Shown piece after piece: positions 25,976-34,361 of a stretch of 64,000 nucleotides of DNA. Location of the stretch: assembly GCA_963773655.1 (NCBI GenBank), contig CAVZBX010000001.1, positions 310,001 through 374,000 on the forward strand, read 5' to 3'. The translations under genes and the position numbers were made by a program. Every line of letters starts with the position of its first letter. Position 1 is the stretch's first letter. This stretch comes from DASSQJ01 sp963773655. Its GTDB lineage: Bacteria; Actinomycetota; Actinomycetes; Actinomycetales; Dermatophilaceae. The notes below the pieces were generated by a model. It worked only from the letters and a program-made list of their open reading frames with translations. It was not told the DNA's origin and searched no databases.

Positions 25976-27565
25976 ATGGGCAACGTCGTCGTCGACCCCG
26001 AGACCGATCCGCGCGCCACGTACGCGCTCGAGCCCAGCCGGGTCCGCCGGCTGACCGAGCGGGTGGTGGCCGGCGGTGACGGGGGCACCGTCACCACCGA
26101 GACGCCCCTGACGGGGGCTCCGCTCGCGGTGCTGCCGGTCTCCACGGCGTCCGACGTCACCGAGGCCGTGGCCCGGGCGCGCGCGGCGCAGCGGCGCTGG
26201 GAGGCCGTGCCGCTGGAGGAGCGCGCCGGCATCCTGCTCCGGCTCCACGACCTCGCGCTGGACCGGCAGGCCGAGCTGCTCGACCTGGTGCAGCTGGAGT
26301 CGGGCAAGTCGCGGTCGCACGCCTTCGAGGAGGTGGGCGACGTCGCCCTCGTCGCGCGGCACTACGCGCGTCGGGGGCCGGGCTACCTCGCCGACGAGCG
26401 GCATCTGGGGGTGTTCCCGCTCCTCACGCGTAGCACCGAGCACCGGCGGCCCAAGGGCGTCGTCGGGGTGGTCTCGCCGTGGAACTACCCGCTGAGCCTG
26501 GCCGTCACCGACGCCCTGCCGGCCCTGCTCGCCGGCAACGCGGTGGTGCTGCGCCCCGACCTGCAGGCGTCCCTGACGGCGCTCGCCGGGGTGGCGCTGA
26601 TGGTGGAGGCCGGCGTCCCCGAGGACCTGGTGCAGGTCGTGCTGGGGCCGGGCGACCCGACCGGCCAGGCCGTCGTCGACCAGTGCGACTACGTCTGCTT
26701 CACGGGGTCGACCGCCACCGGCCGGCGGGTCGCCGAGGCGGCCGGGCGGCGACTGGTCGGGGCCAGCCTCGAGCTCGGCGGCAAGAACACCCTCTACGTC
26801 GCCGACGACGCCGACCTGCGCCGGGCGGTGCCCGGGGCGGTGCGCGGCTGCTTCTCCTCGGCCGGCCAGCTGTGCATCAGCGCGGAGCGGCTCGTCGTGC
26901 ACGAGCGGATCCACGACGAGTTCCTCGGCAGGTTCCTCGACGCGGTGCACCGGCTCCGGCTCGGCACCGGGCTGGACTGGAACGCCGACGTGGGCAGCCT
27001 CGTCGGGCCCGACCAGCTCGAGCGGGTGCGTGAGCACGTCGAGGACGCCCGGGTCAAGGGCGCGCGGGTGCTCGCCGGCGGCCGGCACCGCCCCGACGTC
27101 GGGCCCTACGTCTTCGAGCCGACCGTGCTCGAGGGGGTCACCTCCGCGATGGCCTGCCGGGACGAGGAGACCTTCGGCCCGCTCGTCGCGGTGTACCCGG
27201 TCGAGGACGACGACGCCGCCGTCCGCCTCGCCAACGACACCGAGTACGGTCTCAACGCCTCGGTGTGGACCCGCGACCGGTCGCGCGGCCGTGCCTTGGC
27301 GGCGCGGATCCACGCCGGGACCGTCAACGTCAACGAGGGGTACGCGGCCGCCTGGGGCAGCGTGGGGGCCCCGATGGGCGGCATGAAGGCGTCCGGCCTG
27401 GGCCGGCGGCACGGTCGCGAGGGCATCCTGAAGTACACCGAGAGCCAGAACGTCACCGTGCAGTCGCTCGTCGGGATCGGTGACCTCCCCGGGCTCCGCG
27501 GGGAGCGGTACGCCCGCGCCCTCACCGGGGCGCTCCGCGCGATGAAGGCGATGCGGCTCCCGTGA
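25976..27565 (+). CDS. Succinate-semialdehyde dehydrogenase-type aldehyde dehydrogenase
   Basis: 529 aa, aldehyde dehydrogenase superfamily. Catalytic residues are in place: Asn170 (SPWNYP), Glu266 (LELGGK) and nucleophile Cys300 (SSAGQLCIS). FTGSTATGR is the cofactor-binding turn and EETFGPLV the C-terminal signature. The VARRVT-type N-terminus and overall pattern fit the actinobacterial NADP-linked succinic-semialdehyde dehydrogenase group, but substrate cannot be fixed by sequence. ATG 25976 follows from the leaderless promoter; the longer upstream frame overlaps DUF5994. The stop overlaps the GMC oxidoreductase start. Confidence 0.88.
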   Translation: MGNVVVDPETDPRATYALEPSRVRRLTERVVAGGDGGTVTTETPLTGAPLAVLPVSTASDVTEAVARARAAQRRWEAVPLEERAGILLRLHDLALDRQAELLDLVQLESGKSRSHAFEEVGDVALVARHYARRGPGYLADERHLGVFPLLTRSTEHRRPKGVVGVVSPWNYPLSLAVTDALPALLAGNAVVLRPDLQASLTALAGVALMVEAGVPEDLVQVVLGPGDPTGQAVVDQCDYVCFTGSTATGRRVAEAAGRRLVGASLELGGKNTLYVADDADLRRAVPGAVRGCFSSAGQLCISAERLVVHERIHDEFLGRFLDAVHRLRLGTGLDWNADVGSLVGPDQLERVREHVEDARVKGARVLAGGRHRPDVGPYVFEPTVLEGVTSAMACRDEETFGPLVAVYPVEDDDAAVRLANDTEYGLNASVWTRDRSRGRALAARIHAGTVNVNEGYAAAWGSVGAPMGGMKASGLGRRHGREGILKYTESQNVTVQSLVGIGDLPGLRGERYARALTGALRAMKAMRLP

Positions 27566-29322
27566 CCACGACCCACAGCACGCGAGACACCGCCCCGCGC
27601 ACGGCGGACTACGACGTCGTCGTCATCGGCTCGGGCTTCGGGGGCTCGGTCGCGGCCCTCCGCGCCGCCGAGAAGGGCTACTCGGTGCTCGTCCTCGAGG
27701 CAGGGCGCCGCTTCGAGGACGAGGACTTCGCCGAGACCTCGTGGGACGTCCGGCGGTTCCTGTGGGCGCCGCAGCTCGGCTGCTACGGCATCCAGCGCAT
27801 CCACCGGCTGCCGGACGTCGTCGTCCTCGCGGGCGCGGGGGTGGGCGGCGGCTCGCTCAACTACGCCAACACGCTCTACCGCCCGCCTCGGGCCTTCTAC
27901 GAGGACCCGCAGTGGCGCGACGTCACCGACTGGGAGGCCGAGCTGGCGCCGCACTACGACACCGCGAGCCGGATGCTCGGCGTCGTCGAGAACCCGTGCG
28001 ACGGCCCGGTCGAGCGGATGATGCGCGAGGCGGCCGAGGACCTCGGGGTCGGCGACACCTTCCGCAAGACCCCGGTCGGGGTGTACTTCGGCCGACCGGG
28101 GGAGACGGTCGACGACCCCTACTTCGGCGGCGTGGGCCCCCGGCGCACCGGGTGCACCGAGTGCGGCAACTGCATGGTCGGGTGCCGGGTCGGGGCGAAG
28201 AACACGCTGGTGAAGAACTACCTCGCACTGGCCGAGCGGCTGGGCGTCGAGATCCGGCCGCTGCGGACCGTGGTCCGGCTCGGCGTCGTGCCGGGCACCC
28301 ACGGCCAGGACGCGGTGCACCGCGTGCTGCACGAGCGCACCGGTCCGCGCACCGGCCGTGACCGCCAGGTGGTGACGGCGCAGCGCGTCGTCGTGGCGGC
28401 CGGCGCGTGGGGCACGCAGACCCTCCTCCACGCGATGGCCGCCGAGGGGGAGCTGCCCCGCCTCTCCGAACGGCTCGGCGTGCTCACCCGCACCAACTCC
28501 GAGGCCCTGGTCGGGGCCGTGACCGACCGGGTGCCGGACGCCGTCGACCTGACGCGCGGTGTCGCCATCACCACCTCGTTCCACCCCGACGCCGAGACCC
28601 ACGTGGAGAACTGCCGCTACGGACCGGGGTCGAACGCGATGGGGCTGCTCGCGACCGTCGCGGTGCCGGGTGGCGCCGGTGGGCGGCGCTGGTGGCAGTT
28701 CGCCCGCTCCGTCGTGCGCGACCCCAGCCCGCTCGTCCGGCTGTCGCCGCTGGTCCACCGCTGGAGCGAGCGGATCGTCATCGGGCTCGTCATGCAGACT
28801 CGCGACAACAGCCTGCGGGTGTCGGGGCGCCGGGGATGGCTGGGGCGGCCGACCCTCACCTCCCGCCAGGGCCACGGGGAGCCGAACCCGACGTGGATCC
28901 CCGGGGGCCAGCGGGCGATGGAGGCCCTTGCCCGCCGGCTCGGGGACGCGACCGGCCGGTACGCGGCCGCCGCCGGATCGTGGTTCGAGGTGCTCGACGT
29001 GCCGATGACCGCGCACTTCCTCGGCGGCGCCGTCATCGGGGCCTCCCCCGAGGAGGGGGTCCTCGACCCGTACCAGCGGGTGTGGGGCCACCCGGGCATC
29101 TCGGTGCTCGACGGCGCCGCCATCTCGGCCAACCTCGGGGTCAACCCGTCGTTGACGATCACGGCACAGGCCGAGCGCGCGATGGCGCTGTGGCCGAACC
29201 GCGGTGAGCCGGAACGCCGCCCGACGCAGGAGTCCGTGCTCACCGGCCGCGGCTACCTGCGCGTGGAGCCGGTGCGGGCGCGGCGCCCGGCCGTCCCGGA
29301 GGCGGCGCCGGCAGGCGCCTGA
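27562..29322 (+). CDS. GMC-family flavin oxidoreductase with four-Cys motif
   Basis: 586 aa. GSGFGGS (24-30) binds the FAD ADP part and VVLAGAGVGGGSLNYAN (87-103) is the GMC loop. C198-x2-C201-x2-C204-x3-C208 (CTECGNCMVGC) resembles an iron-sulfur ligand set, found in a subgroup of GMC/cholesterol-oxidase-like enzymes. The C-terminal half has AHFLGGAVIG and GVNPSLTITAQAERA, the region with the active-site His/Asn. GTG 27562 overlaps the SSADH stop (GTGA). An alcohol-to-aldehyde step feeding the dehydrogenase is a reasonable inference from coupling; the alcohol is unknown. Confidence 0.85.
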   Translation: MTTTHSTRDTAPRTADYDVVVIGSGFGGSVAALRAAEKGYSVLVLEAGRRFEDEDFAETSWDVRRFLWAPQLGCYGIQRIHRLPDVVVLAGAGVGGGSLNYANTLYRPPRAFYEDPQWRDVTDWEAELAPHYDTASRMLGVVENPCDGPVERMMREAAEDLGVGDTFRKTPVGVYFGRPGETVDDPYFGGVGPRRTGCTECGNCMVGCRVGAKNTLVKNYLALAERLGVEIRPLRTVVRLGVVPGTHGQDAVHRVLHERTGPRTGRDRQVVTAQRVVVAAGAWGTQTLLHAMAAEGELPRLSERLGVLTRTNSEALVGAVTDRVPDAVDLTRGVAITTSFHPDAETHVENCRYGPGSNAMGLLATVAVPGGAGGRRWWQFARSVVRDPSPLVRLSPLVHRWSERIVIGLVMQTRDNSLRVSGRRGWLGRPTLTSRQGHGEPNPTWIPGGQRAMEALARRLGDATGRYAAAAGSWFEVLDVPMTAHFLGGAVIGASPEEGVLDPYQRVWGHPGISVLDGAAISANLGVNPSLTITAQAERAMALWPNRGEPERRPTQESVLTGRGYLRVEPVRARRPAVPEAAPAGA

Positions 29323-29437
29323 CCCGGGGCGTGTCGCCGGAGACCGGGGCGCCCGCGGCCGCCGGTGGGATCCAGCTGCAGGGCGGGCCGCGACCCCGGT
29401 GGGGCGAGCCGCCCGGTGTCTCGCCACGTGGTGCGCC

Positions 29438-29866
29438 TCAGCCGCGCAGCATCTCCAGGACGGCCTCCGCGGGCGGGTTGGTGTGGGCGATGCCGCCGGC
29501 CACCACGGTGGGTACGGTCTCGTCGCCGTTGTTGACGCCCCGGACGTAGGCGGCAGCCTCGGGGTCCCGCCAGATGTCCACCCACGTCACCTGCGCACGC
29601 CCCGCGGCGCCGAGCCGGTGACGGAGCCGCTCACAGAACGGGCAGCCGGGCCGCCAGTACACGACCACGCCCCGCTCGCCCTCCGGCACCTGGTCGACCT
29701 CGTGCTGGGTGGCCCCACCGGGGGCGCGCCACGGCGACATCCACCAGGCCACGGCCCCGAGCAGGGCCATCGTGACCAGCGCGGTCCCCACCTGCCCCTG
29801 CCGTGCCTCCCAGGCGGCCAGCAGCAGCCCGAACCCACCGACGAGCACCCAGCTCCGGCGTTCCAC
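29438..29866 (-). CDS. Membrane-anchored glutaredoxin/mycoredoxin-like protein
   Basis: 142 aa from GTG 29866, preceded by GGAGG; in-frame GTG codons at 29875 and 29890 are alternatives. Residues about 5-45 are hydrophobic and form one or two membrane helices (VLVGGFGLLLAAWEA, TALVTMALLGAVAWWM). The cytosolic part has VVVYWRPGCPFCERLRHRL with redox motif CPFC, then the cis-Pro loop ETVPTV. In organisms using mycothiol such proteins reduce mycothiol mixed disulfides. It converges with the GMC gene. Confidence 0.85.
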   Translation of the reverse strand: MERRSWVLVGGFGLLLAAWEARQGQVGTALVTMALLGAVAWWMSPWRAPGGATQHEVDQVPEGERGVVVYWRPGCPFCERLRHRLGAAGRAQVTWVDIWRDPEAAAYVRGVNNGDETVPTVVAGGIAHTNPPAEAVLEMLRG

Positions 29867-29937
29867 CGTGACCACCTCCGTGCGCCGCACCCTACGTCGC
29901 CGGCGGGGCGTCGGTGCACGGTGGCACCATCACGGGG

Positions 29938-30264
29938 ATGGACGCACGACCGGCTCCCGTCCCCGCCGCCACGCAGTGGACGTTCGCGGCCACCCTGTGG
30001 CGGTGGCGCGAGGGCTCCTGGCACTTCGTCACGGTTCCGCAGGACGTGAGCGACGAGGTCGACGCCGTGGTCGGCGACGCCACCGGCGGCTTCGGGTCGG
30101 TGCGCGTCGAGGTCACGGTCGGGGCGTCCACGTGGTCGACGTCCCTGTTCCCCTCGACCGAGCAGGCCGCCTTCGTGCTGCCGGTGAAGAAGCAGGTCCG
30201 CACGGCGGAGGGGGTGGGGGAGGGCGACGTCGTGCACGTCGCCCTCCGGCTCGCCGGGGGTTGA
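29938..30264 (+). CDS. DUF1905 domain protein
   Basis: 108 aa. WTFAATLWRWREGSWHFVTVPQDVSDEV and LPVKKQVRTAEGVGEGDVVHVALRL match DUF1905, a small beta-barrel family. I chose ATG 29938 (ACGGGG just upstream) over ATG 29914, which would add eight residues. It is divergent from the glutaredoxin-like gene and converges with the ABC exporter operon, 16 bp apart. Function unknown. Confidence 0.8.
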   Translation: MDARPAPVPAATQWTFAATLWRWREGSWHFVTVPQDVSDEVDAVVGDATGGFGSVRVEVTVGASTWSTSLFPSTEQAAFVLPVKKQVRTAEGVGEGDVVHVALRLAGG

Positions 30265-30280
30265 GGCGGCGCGGCCCGCC

Positions 30281-32059
30281 TCAGCCCTCGTCCCGCCACG
30301 AGCGCCACAGCGCCGCGTACGAGCCGTCTGCCGCGATGAGCTCGTCGTGCGAGCCCAGCTCGCGCACCCGGCCGTCCTCGACCACGGCCACCCGGTCGGC
30401 GTCGTGCGCGGTGTGCAGCCGGTGGGCGATCGCCACGACGGTGCGCCCGGTGAGCACCGCCCCGAGCGACCGCTCCAGGTGGCGGGCCGCGCGCGGGTCG
30501 AGCAGCGAGGTGGCCTCGTCGAGCACCAGGGTGTGCGGGTCGGCGAGCACCAGCCGGGCCAGCGCCACCTGCTGGGCCTGGGCCTCGGTCAGCGCGTGCC
30601 CGCCGGAGCCGACGACGGTCTCGAGTCCCTCGGGCAGTCGTTCGGCCCAGTCGAGGGCGTCCACGGCCTTGAGCGCGTCGCGCAGGGCGTCGTCCGCGGC
30701 GTCGGGCCGCGGTAGCCGCAGGTTGTCGGCGAGGGTGCCGACGAACACGTGGTGCTCCTGCGTCACCAGGGCCACCTCGCCGCGCAGCTCGTCGAGCTCG
30801 AGGTCGATGAGCGGCACGCCGCCCACCGTGATCCGCCCGGTGCGGGGCCCGTCCACGCCGGCCATGAGCCGGCCCAGCGTCGACTTGCCCGCCCCCGACG
30901 GACCGACGATGGCCAGCCGCTCCCCGGGCTGCAACCCGAGGGAGACCCCGTGGAGCACGTCCTGGCCGGTCCGGTAGGCGTAGCGCACGCCCTGGGCGTC
31001 GATCCGGTCGTCGGCCGGCTCGGCGCCGGTGGCGACCCGGTCGGGGGGCACCTCGCCGACACCGAGGATGCGCGACATCGACGTCGCCGCGAACTGGATC
31101 TCGTCGAGCATGCTGACGAGCTCGCCCAGCGGGTCGAGCAGGCGCTGGACGTAGAGGACGACCGCCGTGGCCGTGGCCACGGTGACCATTCCCTGCCACG
31201 CCAGCCAGCCGCCCCACAGCAGGGCCCCGGCGACCGGCGCGAAGAAGCCCACCTCGAGCCACGGGAACCACCGCAGCCGCAGGCCGGTGGTGTACCGCTC
31301 GGCATCGTGGCTCTCGCGCAGTGCCTCGGCGAACCGCTGACCCCGCTGGTCCTCCAGGCCCAGCGCGTCGATGGTGGCCGCGCCCTCGACCGTCTCGGCC
31401 GCCACGCCGTTGAGCCGGGCGTAGGTGGCGTGCTCCCAGAGGTACCCCGGCCCCGCCTTGCGCAGGTAGCGCCGGGTCGGCAGGAACCAGATGAGCGGGG
31501 TGAGCAGCAGCGGCAGGGCCGCGAGCGGCGACGCCACGACGGTGGCCACCCCGGTGACCAGCACCGTCGTGCACGACACGACGATGGTGGGGACGCCGAA
31601 GCGGATGACGTAGCTGATCGCGTCGATGTCGTTGGTCGTGCGGGCCAGCAGGTCGCCGGTGCCGGCGCGCTCCACCGTCGACAGCGGCAGTCGCACGGCG
31701 GAGGCGACGAAGTCCTCGCGCAGGCGCGCGAACACCTGCTCCGACAGCACGAGCGACCCGCGCCGGGCGACCCAGGTCGTGACCGTCTCGGCGAGCAGCG
31801 CGGCCGCGAGCAGCCCGACGAGCACGTCGATGTCGGTGATGGCGGCGCGACCGGTCGTCACGGTGCCGACGACCTGCCCGATGACCCAGGGCCCGGTGAG
31901 CCCGACGACGGCGGCCACGAGGTGCCAGAACAGCACCCACGCCAGCGCCGCGCGGTGCTCACGCAGCAGCACGCCGACGTGCTGGCGCACCACCGCACCC
32001 GGCGCGATGGGCAGGGTGCGACGGGCGTGGTCGATGCGCTCGGTGAGCGGGGACATCAC
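30281..32059 (-). CDS. ABC exporter half-transporter, catalytic Walker subunit
   Basis: 592 aa: about six membrane helices (residues 30-320), then an ATP-binding domain. Walker A GPSGAGKST and Walker B TLVLDEATSLLD are intact, and the H-loop IAHRLHT is present. The signature motif is degenerate, LTEAQAQQVALAR instead of LSGGQ. It is the second gene of a two-gene operon; its start overlaps the stop of the first by 4 bp (32056-32059). With the partner it should form a heterodimeric exporter with one complete ATP site. Substrate unknown (lipid, peptide or drug). Confidence 0.92.
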   Translation of the reverse strand: MMSPLTERIDHARRTLPIAPGAVVRQHVGVLLREHRAALAWVLFWHLVAAVVGLTGPWVIGQVVGTVTTGRAAITDIDVLVGLLAAALLAETVTTWVARRGSLVLSEQVFARLREDFVASAVRLPLSTVERAGTGDLLARTTNDIDAISYVIRFGVPTIVVSCTTVLVTGVATVVASPLAALPLLLTPLIWFLPTRRYLRKAGPGYLWEHATYARLNGVAAETVEGAATIDALGLEDQRGQRFAEALRESHDAERYTTGLRLRWFPWLEVGFFAPVAGALLWGGWLAWQGMVTVATATAVVLYVQRLLDPLGELVSMLDEIQFAATSMSRILGVGEVPPDRVATGAEPADDRIDAQGVRYAYRTGQDVLHGVSLGLQPGERLAIVGPSGAGKSTLGRLMAGVDGPRTGRITVGGVPLIDLELDELRGEVALVTQEHHVFVGTLADNLRLPRPDAADDALRDALKAVDALDWAERLPEGLETVVGSGGHALTEAQAQQVALARLVLADPHTLVLDEATSLLDPRAARHLERSLGAVLTGRTVVAIAHRLHTAHDADRVAVVEDGRVRELGSHDELIAADGSYAALWRSWRDEG

Positions 32060-33774
32060 TCCTCCTCCCCGCGGACGACGACGGAACGGTAGGCGGTGCA
32101 GGACCGGGACAGCTCACGGTGGGTTCCGGTGGCGACCACCCGCCCGTCCCGGACGAGGTGGACGACGTCGGCCCGGTCGAGCAGCAGCGGGCTGACGGTG
32201 ACGGCGACGGTCGTGTGCCCGCGCCGGTGCTCGGCGAGGCGCGCGGCGATGCGGGCCTCGGTGTGGGCGTCGACCGCGCTCGTCGGCTCCACGAGGACGA
32301 GCACCTCGGGGTCGCGCAGCAGGGCGCGGGCCAGCGCCAGCCGCTGTCGCTGGCCCCCGGACAGCGACCGGCCCCGCTCCTCGAGCTCGCCGTCGAGGCC
32401 GCCGTCGAGCGCCGACACCGCGTCACCGGCGTCGGCGACGGCCAGGGCGGTGGCACGCGCCTCGTCGTCGCCACCGCCCAGCTCGCGCCGCAGCGGGCCG
32501 CTGAACAGCCGGGGGTCGGCCTGCGAGACGAGCACGCGCTCGCGGACGGTGCAGACGGGGAGGTCGTCCAGCGCCACACCGCCCCAGGTCACGCCGTGCC
32601 GGCCGGGCACCGTGCGGCCGAGGCGTGCGGCGACGGCCGCGGTCTCCTCCGGGTGCTCGCTGACCAGCGCGGTGAGGCGCCCCGGCTCGACGACGACGCC
32701 GGACACGGGGTCGACCAGGGGTCCGGCCAGGTCCGGGACCTGGTCGGAGGACGTCGGTCCCCGAGGGTGGTCGGCCTCGGTGCCCAGGATCCGGGCGATG
32801 CGGCGGGCCGCGACGCGGGTGGTGATCAGCTTGTCCGCCATCTCGACCGCGGTCTGCAGCGGGATGGTGAGGAAGGCCGTGTACCCGTAGTAGGCGACGA
32901 GCTCGCCGGGCGAGATCTCGCCGGCGACCGCGAGGTTCGCCCCCACCGCGGTGACGACGAGGACGAAGATGCCGGGCAGCAGCACCTGGGCGGAGTCGAG
33001 GGTCGCCTGCGTGCCGGCCACCCGCCACCCGGCGTGCTTGACCGTCTGGGACTGGGCCCGGTAGCGGGTGAGGAAGGAGTCCTCACCACCGATGCCGCGC
33101 AGCACGCGCAGGCCGGAGACGGTGTCGGCGCCGAGCGCGGTGAGCCGCCCGGCCTCCTCGCGCTGGGCGCTCTGCCGGCGTTGCAGCGGCTTCATGACGA
33201 AGGCCAGCGAGGCCACGAGGAGCGGCCCGCCGAACAGCATGATCAGCCCGAGCACCAGCGAACCACGGAGCAGGATGATCGCGACCGCGACGAACGCGAC
33301 GATGGCGCCCATGAACCGCGCGAACACGTCGAAGGTGTGGCCCATCCGGCCGAAGTCACTGGTGAAGCTGGCGAGCACCTCGCCGGCCGGCATCGACCGG
33401 GTGAGGGCGGGCCCGGTGCGGCGCACCGCGCGGTCGGCGACGGACCCCGCGCGGAAGGCGGCCACGAGCCAGTTCTTCACCGAGAACCAGTGCCGGCCGT
33501 TGCCCGCCACCGCCGACACGACGCCGAGGCCCAGGACGGCCAGCGACCACAGGAGCAGGGCGCGTCCGTCCCGGGCGACGATTCCGGCGTCGACCGCCCT
33601 GCCCACGGCCGCGGGGACGAGCGCGATCGACAGCATCCAGGGGATGCCGAAGCACGCGCCGGCGAGGAGGGTTCGCCACTGACGGCGTGCGAGCCAGACG
33701 AGAAGGCGGTCCCCGTCCGCCGGCGGCTCGTCGTGGGGTCGCACGCCGTACGGCCAGGGTGGACGTGTGCGCAT
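32056..33774 (-). CDS. ABC exporter half-transporter, degenerate-Walker subunit
   Basis: 572 aa, first gene of the exporter operon. N-terminal membrane domain (FGIPWMLSIALVPAAVGRAVDAG, VAFVAVAIILLRGSLVLGLIMLFGG). In the ATP-binding domain the Walker A loop is lost: the position reads TALVSEHPEETAAVAARLG with no GxxGxGK. Walker B is VLVLVEPTSAVD, with Val where the Mg-binding Asp should be. The signature LSGGQRQRLALARAL is perfect. This is complementary to the other subunit, whose Walker motifs are good and signature poor, so the two evolved as an obligate pair. Confidence 0.92.
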   Translation of the reverse strand: MRTRPPWPYGVRPHDEPPADGDRLLVWLARRQWRTLLAGACFGIPWMLSIALVPAAVGRAVDAGIVARDGRALLLWSLAVLGLGVVSAVAGNGRHWFSVKNWLVAAFRAGSVADRAVRRTGPALTRSMPAGEVLASFTSDFGRMGHTFDVFARFMGAIVAFVAVAIILLRGSLVLGLIMLFGGPLLVASLAFVMKPLQRRQSAQREEAGRLTALGADTVSGLRVLRGIGGEDSFLTRYRAQSQTVKHAGWRVAGTQATLDSAQVLLPGIFVLVVTAVGANLAVAGEISPGELVAYYGYTAFLTIPLQTAVEMADKLITTRVAARRIARILGTEADHPRGPTSSDQVPDLAGPLVDPVSGVVVEPGRLTALVSEHPEETAAVAARLGRTVPGRHGVTWGGVALDDLPVCTVRERVLVSQADPRLFSGPLRRELGGGDDEARATALAVADAGDAVSALDGGLDGELEERGRSLSGGQRQRLALARALLRDPEVLVLVEPTSAVDAHTEARIAARLAEHRRGHTTVAVTVSPLLLDRADVVHLVRDGRVVATGTHRELSRSCTAYRSVVVRGEEE

Positions 33775-33786
33775 GACCGTCCAACG

Positions 33787-34287
33787 CTAGGTCGCGACGG
33801 CGGGTGGACGCGAACCGTTTTCCCGGACGACCGGCGCGTCGGCCGACCGACACGGGTCCCCGACGGCGACGGTGCCCGAACGCAGGACGCGGAAGACGGT
33901 GCCCGCCCGGTCGTGGAGGGCACGGGCGGCACCCGGCCCGATCTCGTCGTCGAGCACCCGGCACGGCGCGGCCGGGCGCACGACCTCGAGGAGCACCTCG
34001 CCGAGCCACAGCCGCTCACCCGGGCGTCGGGGCAACGGGCCGTGGCTCACGGTGACGTTGCGGCGGGTCCCCTCGAAGGGCACCGGTGCACCCAGCCGCT
34101 CCGCCGCCTCCGCCAGCTCGTCCGCGGCCTGCACGGTGACGTGGCGGTGCCGGCTGCCGTGGTAGCGGTCACCGACCAGGCCGGCGCCCGCCTCGGCCTC
34201 CACGGACGCCACGGGGCGCATCGGCAGCCGCCGCCCCCTGGCGACGTGGATCGCGACGACCGTCGGTGTTGCGGTGGCAGCGCTCAC
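33787..34287 (-). CDS. MOSC domain protein
   Basis: 166 aa MOSC fold, the C-terminal domain of molybdenum-cofactor sulfurases. GLVGDRYHGSRHRHVTVQAADEL is the N-terminal core and RPAAPCRVLDDEIG holds the conserved Cys that carries sulfur. Stand-alone MOSC proteins include YiiM-like enzymes that reduce N-hydroxylated compounds with Moco. Start GTG 34287. It is transcribed in the same direction as, and 12 bp before, the ABC operon. Confidence 0.85.
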   Translation of the reverse strand: MSAATATPTVVAIHVARGRRLPMRPVASVEAEAGAGLVGDRYHGSRHRHVTVQAADELAEAAERLGAPVPFEGTRRNVTVSHGPLPRRPGERLWLGEVLLEVVRPAAPCRVLDDEIGPGAARALHDRAGTVFRVLRSGTVAVGDPCRSADAPVVRENGSRPPAVAT

Positions 34288-34361
34288 CGGACCATCCTCG
34301 CCGACGTCCGGACGCTGACGGCCGCCCGGGTCCGCGCGTACCCTCGGTCGGAGGAGGACCC

